Of a DNA stretch of 64,000 bases, positions 33,387 through 41,855 are shown piece after piece; position 1 is the first letter of the stretch; each line of letters begins with the position of its first letter. The translations under genes were made by a program, and so were the position numbers. Source of the DNA: Devosia sp. 2618 (GTDB taxonomy: Bacteria > Pseudomonadota > Alphaproteobacteria > Rhizobiales > Devosiaceae); the NCBI RefSeq assembly GCF_040546815.1, contig NZ_JBEPOO010000001.1:1736001-1800000 (forward strand). Direction: 5' to 3'. The notes beneath the pieces are model-generated. The model worked only from the letters and a program-made list of their open reading frames with translations, was not told the DNA's origin and made no database searches.

Positions 33387-33842
33387 CTAGGCGGGCAAAG
33401 GCGGACCGACCACCTCCATCCCATGCAGCCGACTTAACTGCCGAAACTGCTCCGACATCGGATCGAGCATTTGCGACGTAAAGAATGCTTCCATCGTCCC
33501 GGCGGGCCTAAACATCACCATCAGACGACCCGTCGCGGTCGTGTTACGGAAGGCGTGCGGCACGCGCCGTGGACCAAAGATCATGTCTCCCGGGCGCAGC
33601 TCGAAAAACTCGTCGCCAACCCGAAACCGAAACGCGCCTTCTTGGACGAAAAATGTCTCGTCTATGTCATGGTGATAGTGAAGCGGCGGGCCGCCGCTGC
33701 CGGTGCGAACGGTATCGATGACGAGCAGCGCACCGTCGGAATCGCTGGATGTGATTTTGGTATCAAACCTGCCGTTCAGGAAATTGATGGGATGGCCATG
33801 CCGATCCGCATCCGCACGCACGACGAAAACAGGAGTTGGCAT
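33387..33842 (-). CDS. cupin-domain protein
   Basis: 151 residues, a single cupin. Metal ligands are in LHYHHDIDETFFVQEGAFRF (His, His, Glu) and PHAF (His). Such small cupins act as quercetinase-like dioxygenases or isomerases; the substrate is unknown. It stands between recJ and glpX, an insertion into an otherwise conserved gene order. Confidence 0.8.
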   Translation of the reverse strand: MPTPVFVVRADADRHGHPINFLNGRFDTKITSSDSDGALLVIDTVRTGSGGPPLHYHHDIDETFFVQEGAFRFRVGDEFFELRPGDMIFGPRRVPHAFRNTTATGRLMVMFRPAGTMEAFFTSQMLDPMSEQFRQLSRLHGMEVVGPPLPA

Positions 33843-33908
33843 AACCTTGCTCCGTTACCGTTCAAGGTACAGAGCCTCCTCCTGCCACCCAAGGGTGTCA
33901 AGCAAATG

Positions 33909-34895
33909 CTACCGCGCGTGCTGCGCCTTGATCCAGCGGACTGTTTGGCTCCAACTGCGCATGACGATGGTGCTGGTCACCACCGAGTTGCGGCGCAGGC
34001 GGACGCCTTCCAGCAAGGTGCCGTCAGTGATGCCGGTGGCAGCCACCAGAACGTCGCCGGCGGCGAGTTCTGTCACGTCATAGATGCGATTGGGGTCCTC
34101 GATGCCCATGGCAAAGGCACGTTCGCGCTTGGACTGGCTATCGAGGATCAGCTTGCCCTGCATTTGCCCACCGATGCAACGCAGCGCGGCAGCGGCCAAC
34201 ACGCCTTCCGGCGCGCCGCCAGAACCGAGATAGATATCGATTCCGGTATCCTCGGTGTTGACCGCATGGATCACGCCGGCGATGTCACCATCGCTTATGA
34301 GTTTGACGGCCACGCCGGTGGTCCGCAGTTCTTCGATCAGTCCGGCATGACGCGGACGGTCGAGCACGATGGCGGTGATTTCACTGATCGGAACGCCCTT
34401 GGCCTTGGCCAGTGCCTTGACGTTTTCCGTCGCGGTCCAGTCGATATGAACCGTGCCGGGTGCATATTCGGCGCCGATGGCGATTTTGTGCATATAGACG
34501 TTGCGGGCAACGTTCAGCAGTCCGCCGCGTTCGGCCATGGCCAGCACGACGATAGAATCGGGCTGGTTCTTTGCGCAGAGAGTGACGCCTTCAAGCGGAT
34601 CGACGGCGATATCGACCTCGGGCCCCTCGCCCGCGCCGACGGCCTGGCCGATAAAGAGGTCGTCGCACTCATTCTCTTCGCCTTCGCCGATGACGATGCG
34701 GCCCGAGATCGACACGCGGTCGAGTTCGGCCTTCATCGCTTTGACGGCGGCTTCGTCGGCGGCCTGCTCGTTCCCCTTGCCGCGCCATTCGGCGGCAGCA
34801 GTTGCTGCGCGTTCAGTGACGCGCACCAGTTCCAGTGTCAGGCTGCGATGCAGATGGGCGGGGCTCTTGTCGCCCTCTGCCTTGCTCAGTTTCAT
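33909..34895 (-). CDS. glpX: fructose-1,6-bisphosphatase class II
   Basis: 328 residues. GlpX signatures: IVIGEGEENECDDLFIGQ (metal-binding Glu/Asp), DPLEGVTLC and GGAPEGVLAAAAL. It hydrolyses fructose 1,6-bisphosphate in gluconeogenesis. It lies 33 bases after the homoserine dehydrogenase gene; the two genes are neighbours in most Rhizobiales and probably share a transcript. Confidence 0.95.
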   Translation of the reverse strand: MKLSKAEGDKSPAHLHRSLTLELVRVTERAATAAAEWRGKGNEQAADEAAVKAMKAELDRVSISGRIVIGEGEENECDDLFIGQAVGAGEGPEVDIAVDPLEGVTLCAKNQPDSIVVLAMAERGGLLNVARNVYMHKIAIGAEYAPGTVHIDWTATENVKALAKAKGVPISEITAIVLDRPRHAGLIEELRTTGVAVKLISDGDIAGVIHAVNTEDTGIDIYLGSGGAPEGVLAAAALRCIGGQMQGKLILDSQSKRERAFAMGIEDPNRIYDVTELAAGDVLVAATGITDGTLLEGVRLRRNSVVTSTIVMRSWSQTVRWIKAQHAR

Positions 34896-34928
34896 GCGTC
34901 CTCCCGGGGCCCAATCGCCCCAGACGGC

Positions 34929-36437
34929 CTAGAGCGTTTCGATCCGGATCAATTGTGGCTCACCCACGATAAACCCGTCAGCGGCGATCTGCGCAAGCGA
35001 TTCACGCACAGACGCTTCCAAAGTCTGTTGAGTGATCAACACCACAGTGCGGGTTGGCGAACCATCGGGCGCCACTGCCTTAGCGTTCAAATCGGAACGC
35101 TGGATGACAGAGTCGATCGAAATGCCGCGCTCACCCATGCGGGTGGCGATGGCAGCGAGGGCACCAGGTACATCCTTGGCGCTGAGGCGGATGTAATAAC
35201 CGCCGTCATGGGCGCGCATAGGCGCCTGCTTATAGGGCAGCAGTTCTTCGACCGGGACGCCCAGCGGCGGCACGCGGGTGCCACGGGCTATGTCGAGGAT
35301 ATCGGACAGGACCGACGCAGCGGTAGGCGGACCACCAGCACCGGGACCGGCCAGTAGCAGCTCATGCACGTGGTCGGTTTCGAGGGCGACGGCGTTCATC
35401 ACGCCATCGACGCCGGCAATGGCCGAGCCCTTGGGTACGAAGGTGGGGTGCACGCGCTGCTCGATGCCTTCATCGGTGCGCTGCGCAATGCCCAGCAGCT
35501 TGATCTTGTAGCCAAGCTCTGCGGCCACCTTGATGTCGTGCTGGGTGATCTTGGAGATACCCTCGACGCGGATCTGGTCGGGCGCGATTTCGTAGCCAAA
35601 GCAGAGCGTCGCGAGAATCGACAGCTTGTGCGCAGTGTCGAAACCTTCGACGTCAAAGGTCGGATCGGCTTCGGCATAGCCGAGCGCCTGCGCGTCCTTG
35701 AGGCAGTCAGCAAAGCTGATGTCCTCATTGCCCATGCGGGTCAGGATATAGTTGCAGGTGCCGTTCATGATGCCGAACACCTTGGCGATGCGGGCCGAGC
35801 CGAGACCCTCGCGCAGCGTCTTGATGACCGGAATACCACCGGCAACAGCGGCTTCAAAGCCGAGCTGAGCGCCCGACTCTTCGGCCATTTTGGCGAGCGA
35901 AACGCCGTGCTTGGCGAGAAGGGCTTTATTGGCGGTCACGACCGGCCGGCCGATTTCAAGCGCAGCTTTGACCGCAGCGAATGCCGGACCGTCTTCGCCG
36001 CCGATCAGCTCGACGAACAGGTCGATCCCATCGGACTTGGCCAGCGCCACCGGGTCGTCGAACCAGTCGAGGCCAGAAATATCAATGCCGCGGTCGCGGG
36101 AACGCGAGCGCGCGGCAACGGCCGTCACAACGAGTTTGCGGCCAAGTTTTCGCGTGAGTTCAGCGCCATCCTTTTGCAGGATGCGCACCAGCGTCGCGCC
36201 GACATTGCCGAGACCGGCAACGCCCACGCGCAGCGGTGGCAGCGTCTCACCTTCGCCGAATTCCTGCATCGCCTTGAGGATGCGGGCGCGCGTATCGGAA
36301 CGCGGTTCGCGGCCCTCGCGCAGGTCAAACACGAACAGCGGATCGCCCGCGACGGTGCGGCCGAACCGTGTTGGCGTCCAGCCACGGGCGGAGATGAAAG
36401 ATTCTACGGCTTGGCGGAAAGACTGGATATCACTCAT
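34929..36437 (-). CDS. hom: homoserine dehydrogenase with N-terminal helix-turn-helix-like extension
   Basis: 502 residues against about 430 usual in this group. From residue 70 it is a normal enzyme: NAD(P) motif VGVAGLGNVGATLV, catalytic core GIMNGTCNYIL and DPTFDVEGFDTAHKL, and a C-terminal ACT domain (residues about 420-500). It reduces aspartate semialdehyde to homoserine for threonine and methionine. Residues 6-62 are extra and read like an XRE-type DNA-binding helix bundle (ESFISARGWTPTRFGRTVAG, then DLREGREPRSDTRARIL). No good internal start exists at the usual N-terminus; ATG 36437 gives the fusion. It may couple enzyme and gene control. Confidence 0.93.
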   Translation of the reverse strand: MSDIQSFRQAVESFISARGWTPTRFGRTVAGDPLFVFDLREGREPRSDTRARILKAMQEFGEGETLPPLRVGVAGLGNVGATLVRILQKDGAELTRKLGRKLVVTAVAARSRSRDRGIDISGLDWFDDPVALAKSDGIDLFVELIGGEDGPAFAAVKAALEIGRPVVTANKALLAKHGVSLAKMAEESGAQLGFEAAVAGGIPVIKTLREGLGSARIAKVFGIMNGTCNYILTRMGNEDISFADCLKDAQALGYAEADPTFDVEGFDTAHKLSILATLCFGYEIAPDQIRVEGISKITQHDIKVAAELGYKIKLLGIAQRTDEGIEQRVHPTFVPKGSAIAGVDGVMNAVALETDHVHELLLAGPGAGGPPTAASVLSDILDIARGTRVPPLGVPVEELLPYKQAPMRAHDGGYYIRLSAKDVPGALAAIATRMGERGISIDSVIQRSDLNAKAVAPDGSPTRTVVLITQQTLEASVRESLAQIAADGFIVGEPQLIRIETL

Positions 36438-36582
36438 GGTGGCGCCATCTGCATAGGATTTCGCCTAGCCGTCAATAGGAGTTTGGTGTTTGGCAGCGCG
36501 GCAAGATGCCATCGCACAAGATACCGCTCTAAACGCCCGATTTTTATGCATCAATTGCGCTACGTTGCGCCGACCTGAGCGC

Positions 36583-37551
36583 TCAACGCTTGGCGACGTT
36601 GGTGGCCGCATCGACCAGCACATCCAAATATGTCGGGAAGCCCCAGCGCAGAGACAGCACGCTTGGCGGCGATACGGCAGCGACCTGCTCGGTGCCGACA
36701 AGCGCCGCGAGCCCGCCATTGATGATGGGCGGATACGACTTTGCCTGTGGCGTTGCCAGCCAGGCGTCGAGGGCCGACTGCTCCTCGTAATAGGTCACGA
36801 AGATATCGCCTTCGAGCTTGTCGAACAGCTCATAGCTCAGCGGATAGAAGTATTGACCATCGGCGGGCGCGAGTGCGGCGACGCTTGGGTTTAGCTTCAG
36901 GCCAAGATCAGTCAGGAACCGGATGCGGGAATCGAGCGGCGCGTAGACGGCGATGGAGCCGTCATAGTCGTTAGCACTGGCGAAGCTGATCTCGGACAAA
37001 ACCGGGTGCTTGGCGAACTCGTCGGCCAGCCAACCTTCGGTATCAGCGACCAGCGCTTCAGCTTCATCGGACTTGCCCAGCGCCTTGCCCACGGTGCGGG
37101 CGATGTCTTGCCAAGAGCTTGAATAGGCGTCGCCGGAATATGCCACCGTCGGCGCGATCCCAGACAGCAAAGCATATTGGTCCTCGGTGACGCCGGAGAA
37201 CGCGGCGATGATCAGGTCTGGGTTGAGAGCGGCGATCTGCTCGAATGGTGGTTCGCCCGAATTGCTCATTACCGTCGGCGCGCTGGCACCCAGCTTTTCG
37301 AGTGCAGTCTCAAACCATGGTTGGATACCATTGTCGCCGCCGCCGTAGGACTGAAAAGGAATGCCGACGGGAACGACGCCGAGCGCGATTACCGCGTCTT
37401 CATTGCCCCAGCCCCAAGTGACGACGCGTAGCGGCTCGGCCTCGATGGTGGTTGAGCCCCAGACATGCTCCAGCGTTACCGGAAATTCCTGCGCTAAGGC
37501 GCTGCCAGATATGAGGGTGAGAGGGATAACGAAAGCAAACGAGCGGAACAT
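36583..37551 (-). CDS. iron-siderophore periplasmic binding protein (orphan, first of pair)
   Basis: 322 residues with a signal peptide (FAFVIPLTLISGSALA). FepB/FecB-type class III fold: VVTWGWGNEDAVIALGVVPVGIP and NPDLIIAAFSGVTEDQYALLSGIAPTVAY. ATG 37551 has AAAGGTG upstream; the longer open frame lies in the divergent promoter region. No permease or ATPase gene is nearby, so it must work with a transporter encoded elsewhere, perhaps the importer at 21962-24880. Confidence 0.88.
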   Translation of the reverse strand: MFRSFAFVIPLTLISGSALAQEFPVTLEHVWGSTTIEAEPLRVVTWGWGNEDAVIALGVVPVGIPFQSYGGGDNGIQPWFETALEKLGASAPTVMSNSGEPPFEQIAALNPDLIIAAFSGVTEDQYALLSGIAPTVAYSGDAYSSSWQDIARTVGKALGKSDEAEALVADTEGWLADEFAKHPVLSEISFASANDYDGSIAVYAPLDSRIRFLTDLGLKLNPSVAALAPADGQYFYPLSYELFDKLEGDIFVTYYEEQSALDAWLATPQAKSYPPIINGGLAALVGTEQVAAVSPPSVLSLRWGFPTYLDVLVDAATNVAKR

Positions 37552-37591
37552 GGCGCACCTTTGGATGGGTTTCGCCATGCCATACAAAACA

Positions 37592-37606
37592 TGATTGGCA
37601 ATGTCA
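37592..37606. promoter_or_regulatory. candidate iron-responsive operator between the divergent binding-protein genes
   Basis: TGATTGGCAATGTCA (TGA-N9-TCA), inside the longer palindromic context CATGA-N9-TCATG. On the minus strand it overlaps ATGACA, which with TATGGC 17 bases on (37584-37579) makes a fair promoter for the left gene. The 18-base context is 14/18 identical to the site before the siderophore operon. Confidence 0.5.
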
Positions 37607-37665
37607 TGAAAAAACTGTAGCCAGCCGCCGGTACGGTCACATCTCGATCGTGAGTGGAGTTTTTT

Positions 37666-38634
37666 ATGACATTGAGAATTCTCGCCCTGCCGGTGGCCAT
37701 CAGCCTGCTCGCGCTTGCGGCGTTTGCACCCGTAGCGGCAATTGCCGACGAATTCCCGGTCAGCGTCGATCATATCTATGGTCCGACGATCATTCCGGCA
37801 GCGCCCGTGCGGGTGGTGACGCTGGGCTGGATGACGCAGGATATCGTCGCCGATTTGGGTATTATCCCCGTCGGCACGCCCAAGGTCACTTGGGGTGATG
37901 ACGGCACGGGCCTGCTGCCGTGGTTCGCCGACACTATCGCGGCCATCGCGCCGGAGCGCTCTGCTCTGCTCAGCATTGATGACGGAATTCCCTTCGAGGA
38001 CATTCTGGCGCTTGATCCCGATGTGATCCTCGCGCCGATGAGTGGCATCGACGAGAACGACTTTGCCCGCCTGTCCTCAATTGCGCCGACTGTCGCCTAT
38101 GAAAAGTCCGCTTGGGACGGTCGCTGGCAGGACGTGACGATGACTATCGGCAAGGCGCTAGGCAAGACCGCCGAGGCCGAGCAGCTCATCGCCGATACCA
38201 ATGCCGCCGTTGCAGCCGAGCGCGCCGCGCATCCTGAATTTGCCGACAGGACTGCGATTTTTAGCTACATCGTGCCCGGCTCGGGCATCATGCATGTCTA
38301 TTCGCCAGACGCGTCACGGGTGCAGATGCTGGTCGATCTGGGCTTTTCGCTGCCGCCCGAGGTTTCTGCTGCGACCGACGGCATTGATCTGAGCACTGAG
38401 AGGCTTGCCACGATCGATACCGACGTACTGGTTGCCTGGCACAATGAGCCCGAAGAGATCGAGTATGTGAAGACCGACCCGGTCTACAGCCGCTATCGCC
38501 CGGTGGCTGAGGGTCACTATGTCGGCATTGCCGATCCGAGCATGGTGATGGCCGTCGTGGCGCCCTCCCCGTCAGCCATCAGATGGTCGCTGCAAATTTT
38601 GGTCAACGACCTGGCTGAAGTGCTCAAGAACTAA
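37666..38634 (+). CDS. iron-siderophore periplasmic binding protein (orphan, second of pair)
   Basis: 322 residues, signal peptide LPVAISLLALAAFAPVAAIA. It is a paralogue of the divergent neighbour, with the same length and matching motifs (EFPVSVDHIYGPTII here, EFPVTLEHVWGSTTI there; DPDVILAPMSGIDENDFARLSSIAPTVAY). ATG 37666 has GGAG seven bases upstream. The head-to-head pair looks like an inverted duplication with one shared control region. No transporter partner is adjacent. Confidence 0.88.
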   Translation: MTLRILALPVAISLLALAAFAPVAAIADEFPVSVDHIYGPTIIPAAPVRVVTLGWMTQDIVADLGIIPVGTPKVTWGDDGTGLLPWFADTIAAIAPERSALLSIDDGIPFEDILALDPDVILAPMSGIDENDFARLSSIAPTVAYEKSAWDGRWQDVTMTIGKALGKTAEAEQLIADTNAAVAAERAAHPEFADRTAIFSYIVPGSGIMHVYSPDASRVQMLVDLGFSLPPEVSAATDGIDLSTERLATIDTDVLVAWHNEPEEIEYVKTDPVYSRYRPVAEGHYVGIADPSMVMAVVAPSPSAIRWSLQILVNDLAEVLKN

Positions 38635-38636
38635 CG

Positions 38637-38666
38637 CAAAAGTGCCCAGATTATCCGGGCTCTTTT
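38637..38666. terminator. bidirectional terminator between convergent genes
   Basis: GCCC (38644-38647) and GGGC (38657-38660) form a short stem, flanked by CAAAA on the left and TCTTTTC on the right, so a U-run follows in both directions. It lies between the binding-protein stop and the aminotransferase stop. Confidence 0.45.
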
Positions 38667-38687
38667 CATTTCGATTGATTGCAGTGA

Positions 38688-39902
38688 TTAGCCGACCAAC
38701 GGCACCACATTGCCCTGCCCTGGCTTGGAGCCGAGCAGCTTCTTGATATTGCGCGCCGCCTGACGGATGCGCTGTTCGTTTTCAACGAAAGCAAGGCGGA
38801 TATACTGGTCGCCATATTCGCCAAAGCCCACGCCTGGCGCGACGCCGACACCGGTTTCCTTGATCAGGAGCTTGGCAAATTCGAGCGAGCCAAGATGAGC
38901 GAACTGGGCTGGGATTGGCGCCCAAGCAAACATCGTCGCCTTTGGAACTGGGATGTCCCAGCCGGAACGGGCAAAGCTCTCGACCATCACGTCGCGGCGA
39001 TGCTTGTAGATCTTGCGCACTTCTTCGATCACGTCATCGGAGCCATTGAGCGCTGCCGTTGCCGCGACCTGAATTGGGGTGAACGCGCCGTAATCGAGGT
39101 AAGACTTCACGCGAGAAAGCGCAGCAATCAGCCGCTCATTGCCGACGGCAAAGCCCACGCGCCAACCGGGCATCGAATAGGTCTTGGACATCGAGGTGAA
39201 TTCGGCCGTGATGTCGATCGCGCCCGGAACCTGCAACACCGATGGCGGTGGAGAATCTTCATCGAAATAGATCTCGGAATAAGCGAGATCGGACAGGATG
39301 AAGATGTCGTGCGCCTTACAATACTTGACGACCTCGGTGTAAAAATCGAGGTCAGCCGTATAGGCGGTCGGATTGGCCGGGTAGTTCAGCACCAGCGCAA
39401 TTGGCTTGGGGATCGAGTGCCGCACGGCACGGTCCAGCGACCGCATGAAATCTTCGTTCGGATCAGCCGGCATCGAGCGGACGACGCCGCCAGACATGAT
39501 GAAGCCGAAGGAATGGATCGGATAGGTCGGGTTTGGCACCAGCACCACGTCGCCGGGGGCGGTGATGGCCGAAGCCATGTTGGCAAAGCCTTCCTTGGAG
39601 CCGAGGGTCGCGACAACCTGCGTGTCGGGGTTCAGCTTCACGCCAAAGCGGCGACCATAATAGCTCGCCTGTGCCTTGCGCAGGCCGGGAATCCCGCGCG
39701 ACGACGAATAGCGGTGGGTGCGGCCGTCCTTGACCGTTTCCTGCAGCTTTTCGACGATGTGCTGCGGCGTGGGCATGTCCGGATTGCCCATGCCAAGGTC
39801 GATCACATCGACGCCTTCGGCGCGGGCCTTAGCCTTGAGCGGATCGATATGGGCAAACACGTATGGGGGAAGACGGCGGATTTTGTGGAAGTCGTCGCTC
39901 AT
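38688..39902 (-). CDS. class I/II aminotransferase (AlaC / LL-DAP-aminotransferase-like)
   Basis: 404 residues, PLP enzyme fold type I. DLGMGNPDMPTP and NPTYPIHSFGFIMSGG at the N-terminal half, LNYPANPTAYTADLDFY, SDLAYSEIYFD, and the PLP Lys in SMSKTYSMPGWRVGF. This group includes glutamate-pyruvate aminotransferase AlaC and is often labelled LL-diaminopimelate aminotransferase. ATG 39902 has GAGGAAATC just before. In relatives it precedes homoserine dehydrogenase directly; here two iron-binding-protein genes lie between. Confidence 0.88.
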   Translation of the reverse strand: MSDDFHKIRRLPPYVFAHIDPLKAKARAEGVDVIDLGMGNPDMPTPQHIVEKLQETVKDGRTHRYSSSRGIPGLRKAQASYYGRRFGVKLNPDTQVVATLGSKEGFANMASAITAPGDVVLVPNPTYPIHSFGFIMSGGVVRSMPADPNEDFMRSLDRAVRHSIPKPIALVLNYPANPTAYTADLDFYTEVVKYCKAHDIFILSDLAYSEIYFDEDSPPPSVLQVPGAIDITAEFTSMSKTYSMPGWRVGFAVGNERLIAALSRVKSYLDYGAFTPIQVAATAALNGSDDVIEEVRKIYKHRRDVMVESFARSGWDIPVPKATMFAWAPIPAQFAHLGSLEFAKLLIKETGVGVAPGVGFGEYGDQYIRLAFVENEQRIRQAARNIKKLLGSKPGQGNVVPLVG

Positions 39903-40318
39903 GATTTCCTCGGCGGTCCTGAGACCTGAACTGGGCCGCGACGCGCCGTTAGGGGTCGCCACGCCTCTCTTTGAGGCCGTGATTATCGCGGAATTATGGT
40001 TGTGAACGGGTTAAACAACCCCATTTTCGGGGCGCTTTGTCGTGTTCGGCTCTTCCCGGCCCGATGGGGCCACGCGGGAAGAGCTAGCGGGCGTTCGCCG
40101 CTGCCCCAAAGGCAGCCGCAGACACTGCACAGCCGGCGAGCGAGGCTCCAACCTTAGCAACAGTGTACAGAGACTGCATGTCCCTTGCCCTTCAGATGCG
40201 ATTTTTGTAATGAAATCAGCTATCGACAAGGCCGTTCTTAAATCGTCCTCCAGCTATTGTAAATGGCCGGTCGGAAGCCAACCTTCGGCTTGAGAGCGGC
40301 ATACGGTGAGGTAAGACT
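39903..40318. other. 416-base intergenic region with hairpins
   Basis: Lies between divergent aminotransferase and glycosyltransferase genes. It holds an inverted repeat CTCTTCCCG / CGGGAAGAG with inner GGCCC/GGGCC arms (about 40050-40083), a CCCC-ATTTTC-GGGG stem near 40019-40032, and one possible 31-residue gene at 40084-40179. No tRNA or known riboswitch pattern seen. Confidence 0.4.
40084..40179 (-). CDS. possible 31-residue hydrophobic peptide
   Basis: ATG 40179 is preceded by AAGGGAC; the product is MQSLYTVAKVGASLAG followed by an Ala-rich run and a TAG at 40084. It resembles a lone signal-peptide or membrane helix. The hairpin CTCTTCCCG/CGGGAAGAG directly follows the stop. No homologue is known to me; it could be chance. 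Confidence 0.22.
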   Translation of the reverse strand: MQSLYTVAKVGASLAGCAVSAAAFGAAANAR

Positions 40319-41641
40319 TTGAAGCGCATTGCCCTGGTGACGATCGGCACGCAAGGCGACGTTCAGCCCTATCTGGCGCTTGCCATCGCGCTGAAGGAAA
40401 AGGGATATTCGGTTATTCTCGGGGCCTCGGAAGAGTTCCAGAGCATGGTCGAAGGCTACGGAATCGAGTTCCACACGCTCGGCCCATCCATTCAGGCCTT
40501 CCTGCTGCAGCAGCGATTCGAGAATGCGATGAGCCAGTCCATGCTCATCAATGGCCCGTCCCTGCTGCGCCAAGGCCAGCAGATCGTCGACACCGCTGCC
40601 CGCCACGCATGGAATATGTGCCAGGGCGCGGACATGTTGATTCTGAACATGAACACCAGCTTTGGCATCGACATTGCCGAGGCGCTGCATATTCCGGCCA
40701 TCATGGTCGGCCTGCAGCCGCTCAATTCGACCAGCGAATTCCCGCTCTGCATCTATTACGATTACGGCGCTGATTTCGGACCGGCCTTCAACAAGCTCAG
40801 CTACACGGCGATGACCGTGCAGCAGATCTATTACAACCTGCCGCGCAACAAGCTGCGCCGTGAGTTGATGGGGCTAGATGCGCGCAAGAAGGGCGGCTTC
40901 TTCCGCAATACCGACGGCACCTCGCTGACGACGCTTTACGCCTATTCCGCGACCATCTCCCCTCGCCCGCGTGACTGGCCCAAGAGCGCCATCGTCTCGG
41001 GTTATTGGAACCTCAAGGATCGCAGCGACTGGCAACCGTCGGAAGAATTCCAGAAGTTCCTCTCGGAAGGCGATGCGCCCGTCTATATCGGCTTTGGTTC
41101 GATGCCATTCGGCGCCGAGCGCAACACCAAGATCCTCAAGGAAGCCGTCGCCATGTGGGGCGGCCGTGCCGTCGTGGCGCGGGGTTGGGGCGGCATCAAT
41201 CCGCACGACCTGCCGAGCACGATCTTTGCTATCGAGAAGGCGCCGCACGACAAGCTGTTCAAATACGTCTCGGCCGTGGTCCACCATGGCGGGGCGGGCA
41301 CGACCTCCGCGGGCCTCCACCTCGGACGCCCGACCTTTGTGGTGCCGCAGACGGTCGATCAGCCCTATTGGGGCCGTCGCGTCTATGAGCTTGGCTGTGG
41401 TCCAAAGCCTGTGCGCCTGCGCAAGCTGAACTCGGAAATCCTCGCCGGCGCCCTGGCAGATCTGACGACTAACGAAGACTATCGCCGCAACGCTGCCGAC
41501 ATCGCCGAGCAACTGCATGCCGAAGAAGGCACCGAGAAAGCCATTAAGGTCATCGAACGCGTCATGGACAACTATGTGCCACGCGTACCCAAGGCCAAGA
41601 AGCTCAAGAAAATCAAACCGGCGCTCAAGCTGGTTGGGTAG
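40319..41641 (+). CDS. UDP-glycosyltransferase-like protein (GT1/GT28 family)
   Basis: 440 residues, GT-B fold. The N-terminus TIGTQGDVQPYLALAIALKEKGY is that of sterol/lipid glucosyltransferases and macrolide glycosyltransferases; the donor-binding part has VHHGGAGTTSAGLHLGRPTFVVP (residues about 322-344), the family signature. It transfers a sugar to a lipid or small hydrophobic acceptor, not identified here. Start is TTG 40319 with GAGGT nine bases upstream. The C-terminal 20 residues are Lys-rich (KAKKLKKIK), possibly for membrane binding. Confidence 0.85.
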   Translation: MKRIALVTIGTQGDVQPYLALAIALKEKGYSVILGASEEFQSMVEGYGIEFHTLGPSIQAFLLQQRFENAMSQSMLINGPSLLRQGQQIVDTAARHAWNMCQGADMLILNMNTSFGIDIAEALHIPAIMVGLQPLNSTSEFPLCIYYDYGADFGPAFNKLSYTAMTVQQIYYNLPRNKLRRELMGLDARKKGGFFRNTDGTSLTTLYAYSATISPRPRDWPKSAIVSGYWNLKDRSDWQPSEEFQKFLSEGDAPVYIGFGSMPFGAERNTKILKEAVAMWGGRAVVARGWGGINPHDLPSTIFAIEKAPHDKLFKYVSAVVHHGGAGTTSAGLHLGRPTFVVPQTVDQPYWGRRVYELGCGPKPVRLRKLNSEILAGALADLTTNEDYRRNAADIAEQLHAEEGTEKAIKVIERVMDNYVPRVPKAKKLKKIKPALKLVG

Positions 41642-41669
41642 TGGCAGGTGCCAGCCTTAGCACAGCGGT

Positions 41670-41791
41670 ACGCCCTCGTGGTTCGAGGGTCGCTACGCTC
41701 CCACCTCACCATGAGGACTACTGAAGCACCTCACCAAGAGTAGCCCTCATGGTGAGGTGCGCGTTCTTCGCGCCTCGAACCACGAGGGCGT
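41670..41791. repeat. 122-bp nested palindromic repeat element
   Basis: Outer arms of 19 bases are perfect (ACGCCCTCGTGGTTCGAGG at 41670-41688 and its complement at 41773-41791). Inner arms of 15 bases are also perfect (CACCTCACCATGAGG at 41702-41716, complement at 41745-41759). Such elements with CCTCGTGGTTCGAGG and CACCTCACCATGAGG blocks are typical dispersed intergenic repeats in Rhizobiales. No coding capacity. Confidence 0.8.
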
Positions 41792-41813
41792 GGCACGATG
41801 ATCCAACAAAAAA

Positions 41814-41835
41814 GGGAGGCTTTCGCCTCCCTTTT
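41814..41835. terminator. bidirectional intrinsic terminator
   Basis: GGGAGGC-TTTC-GCCTCCC with AAAAAA before and TTTT after, so it works for the glycosyltransferase gene on the plus strand and for the symporter gene on the minus strand, which stops at 41856. Confidence 0.85.
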
Positions 41836-41855
41836 GCATGCTTTGGAACCCCGCC

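Noticed and set aside
33471-35357. 628-codon plus-strand open frame
   Set aside because: It is antisense to the cupin, glpX and hom genes, which have clear motifs; long antisense frames are common at this GC content.
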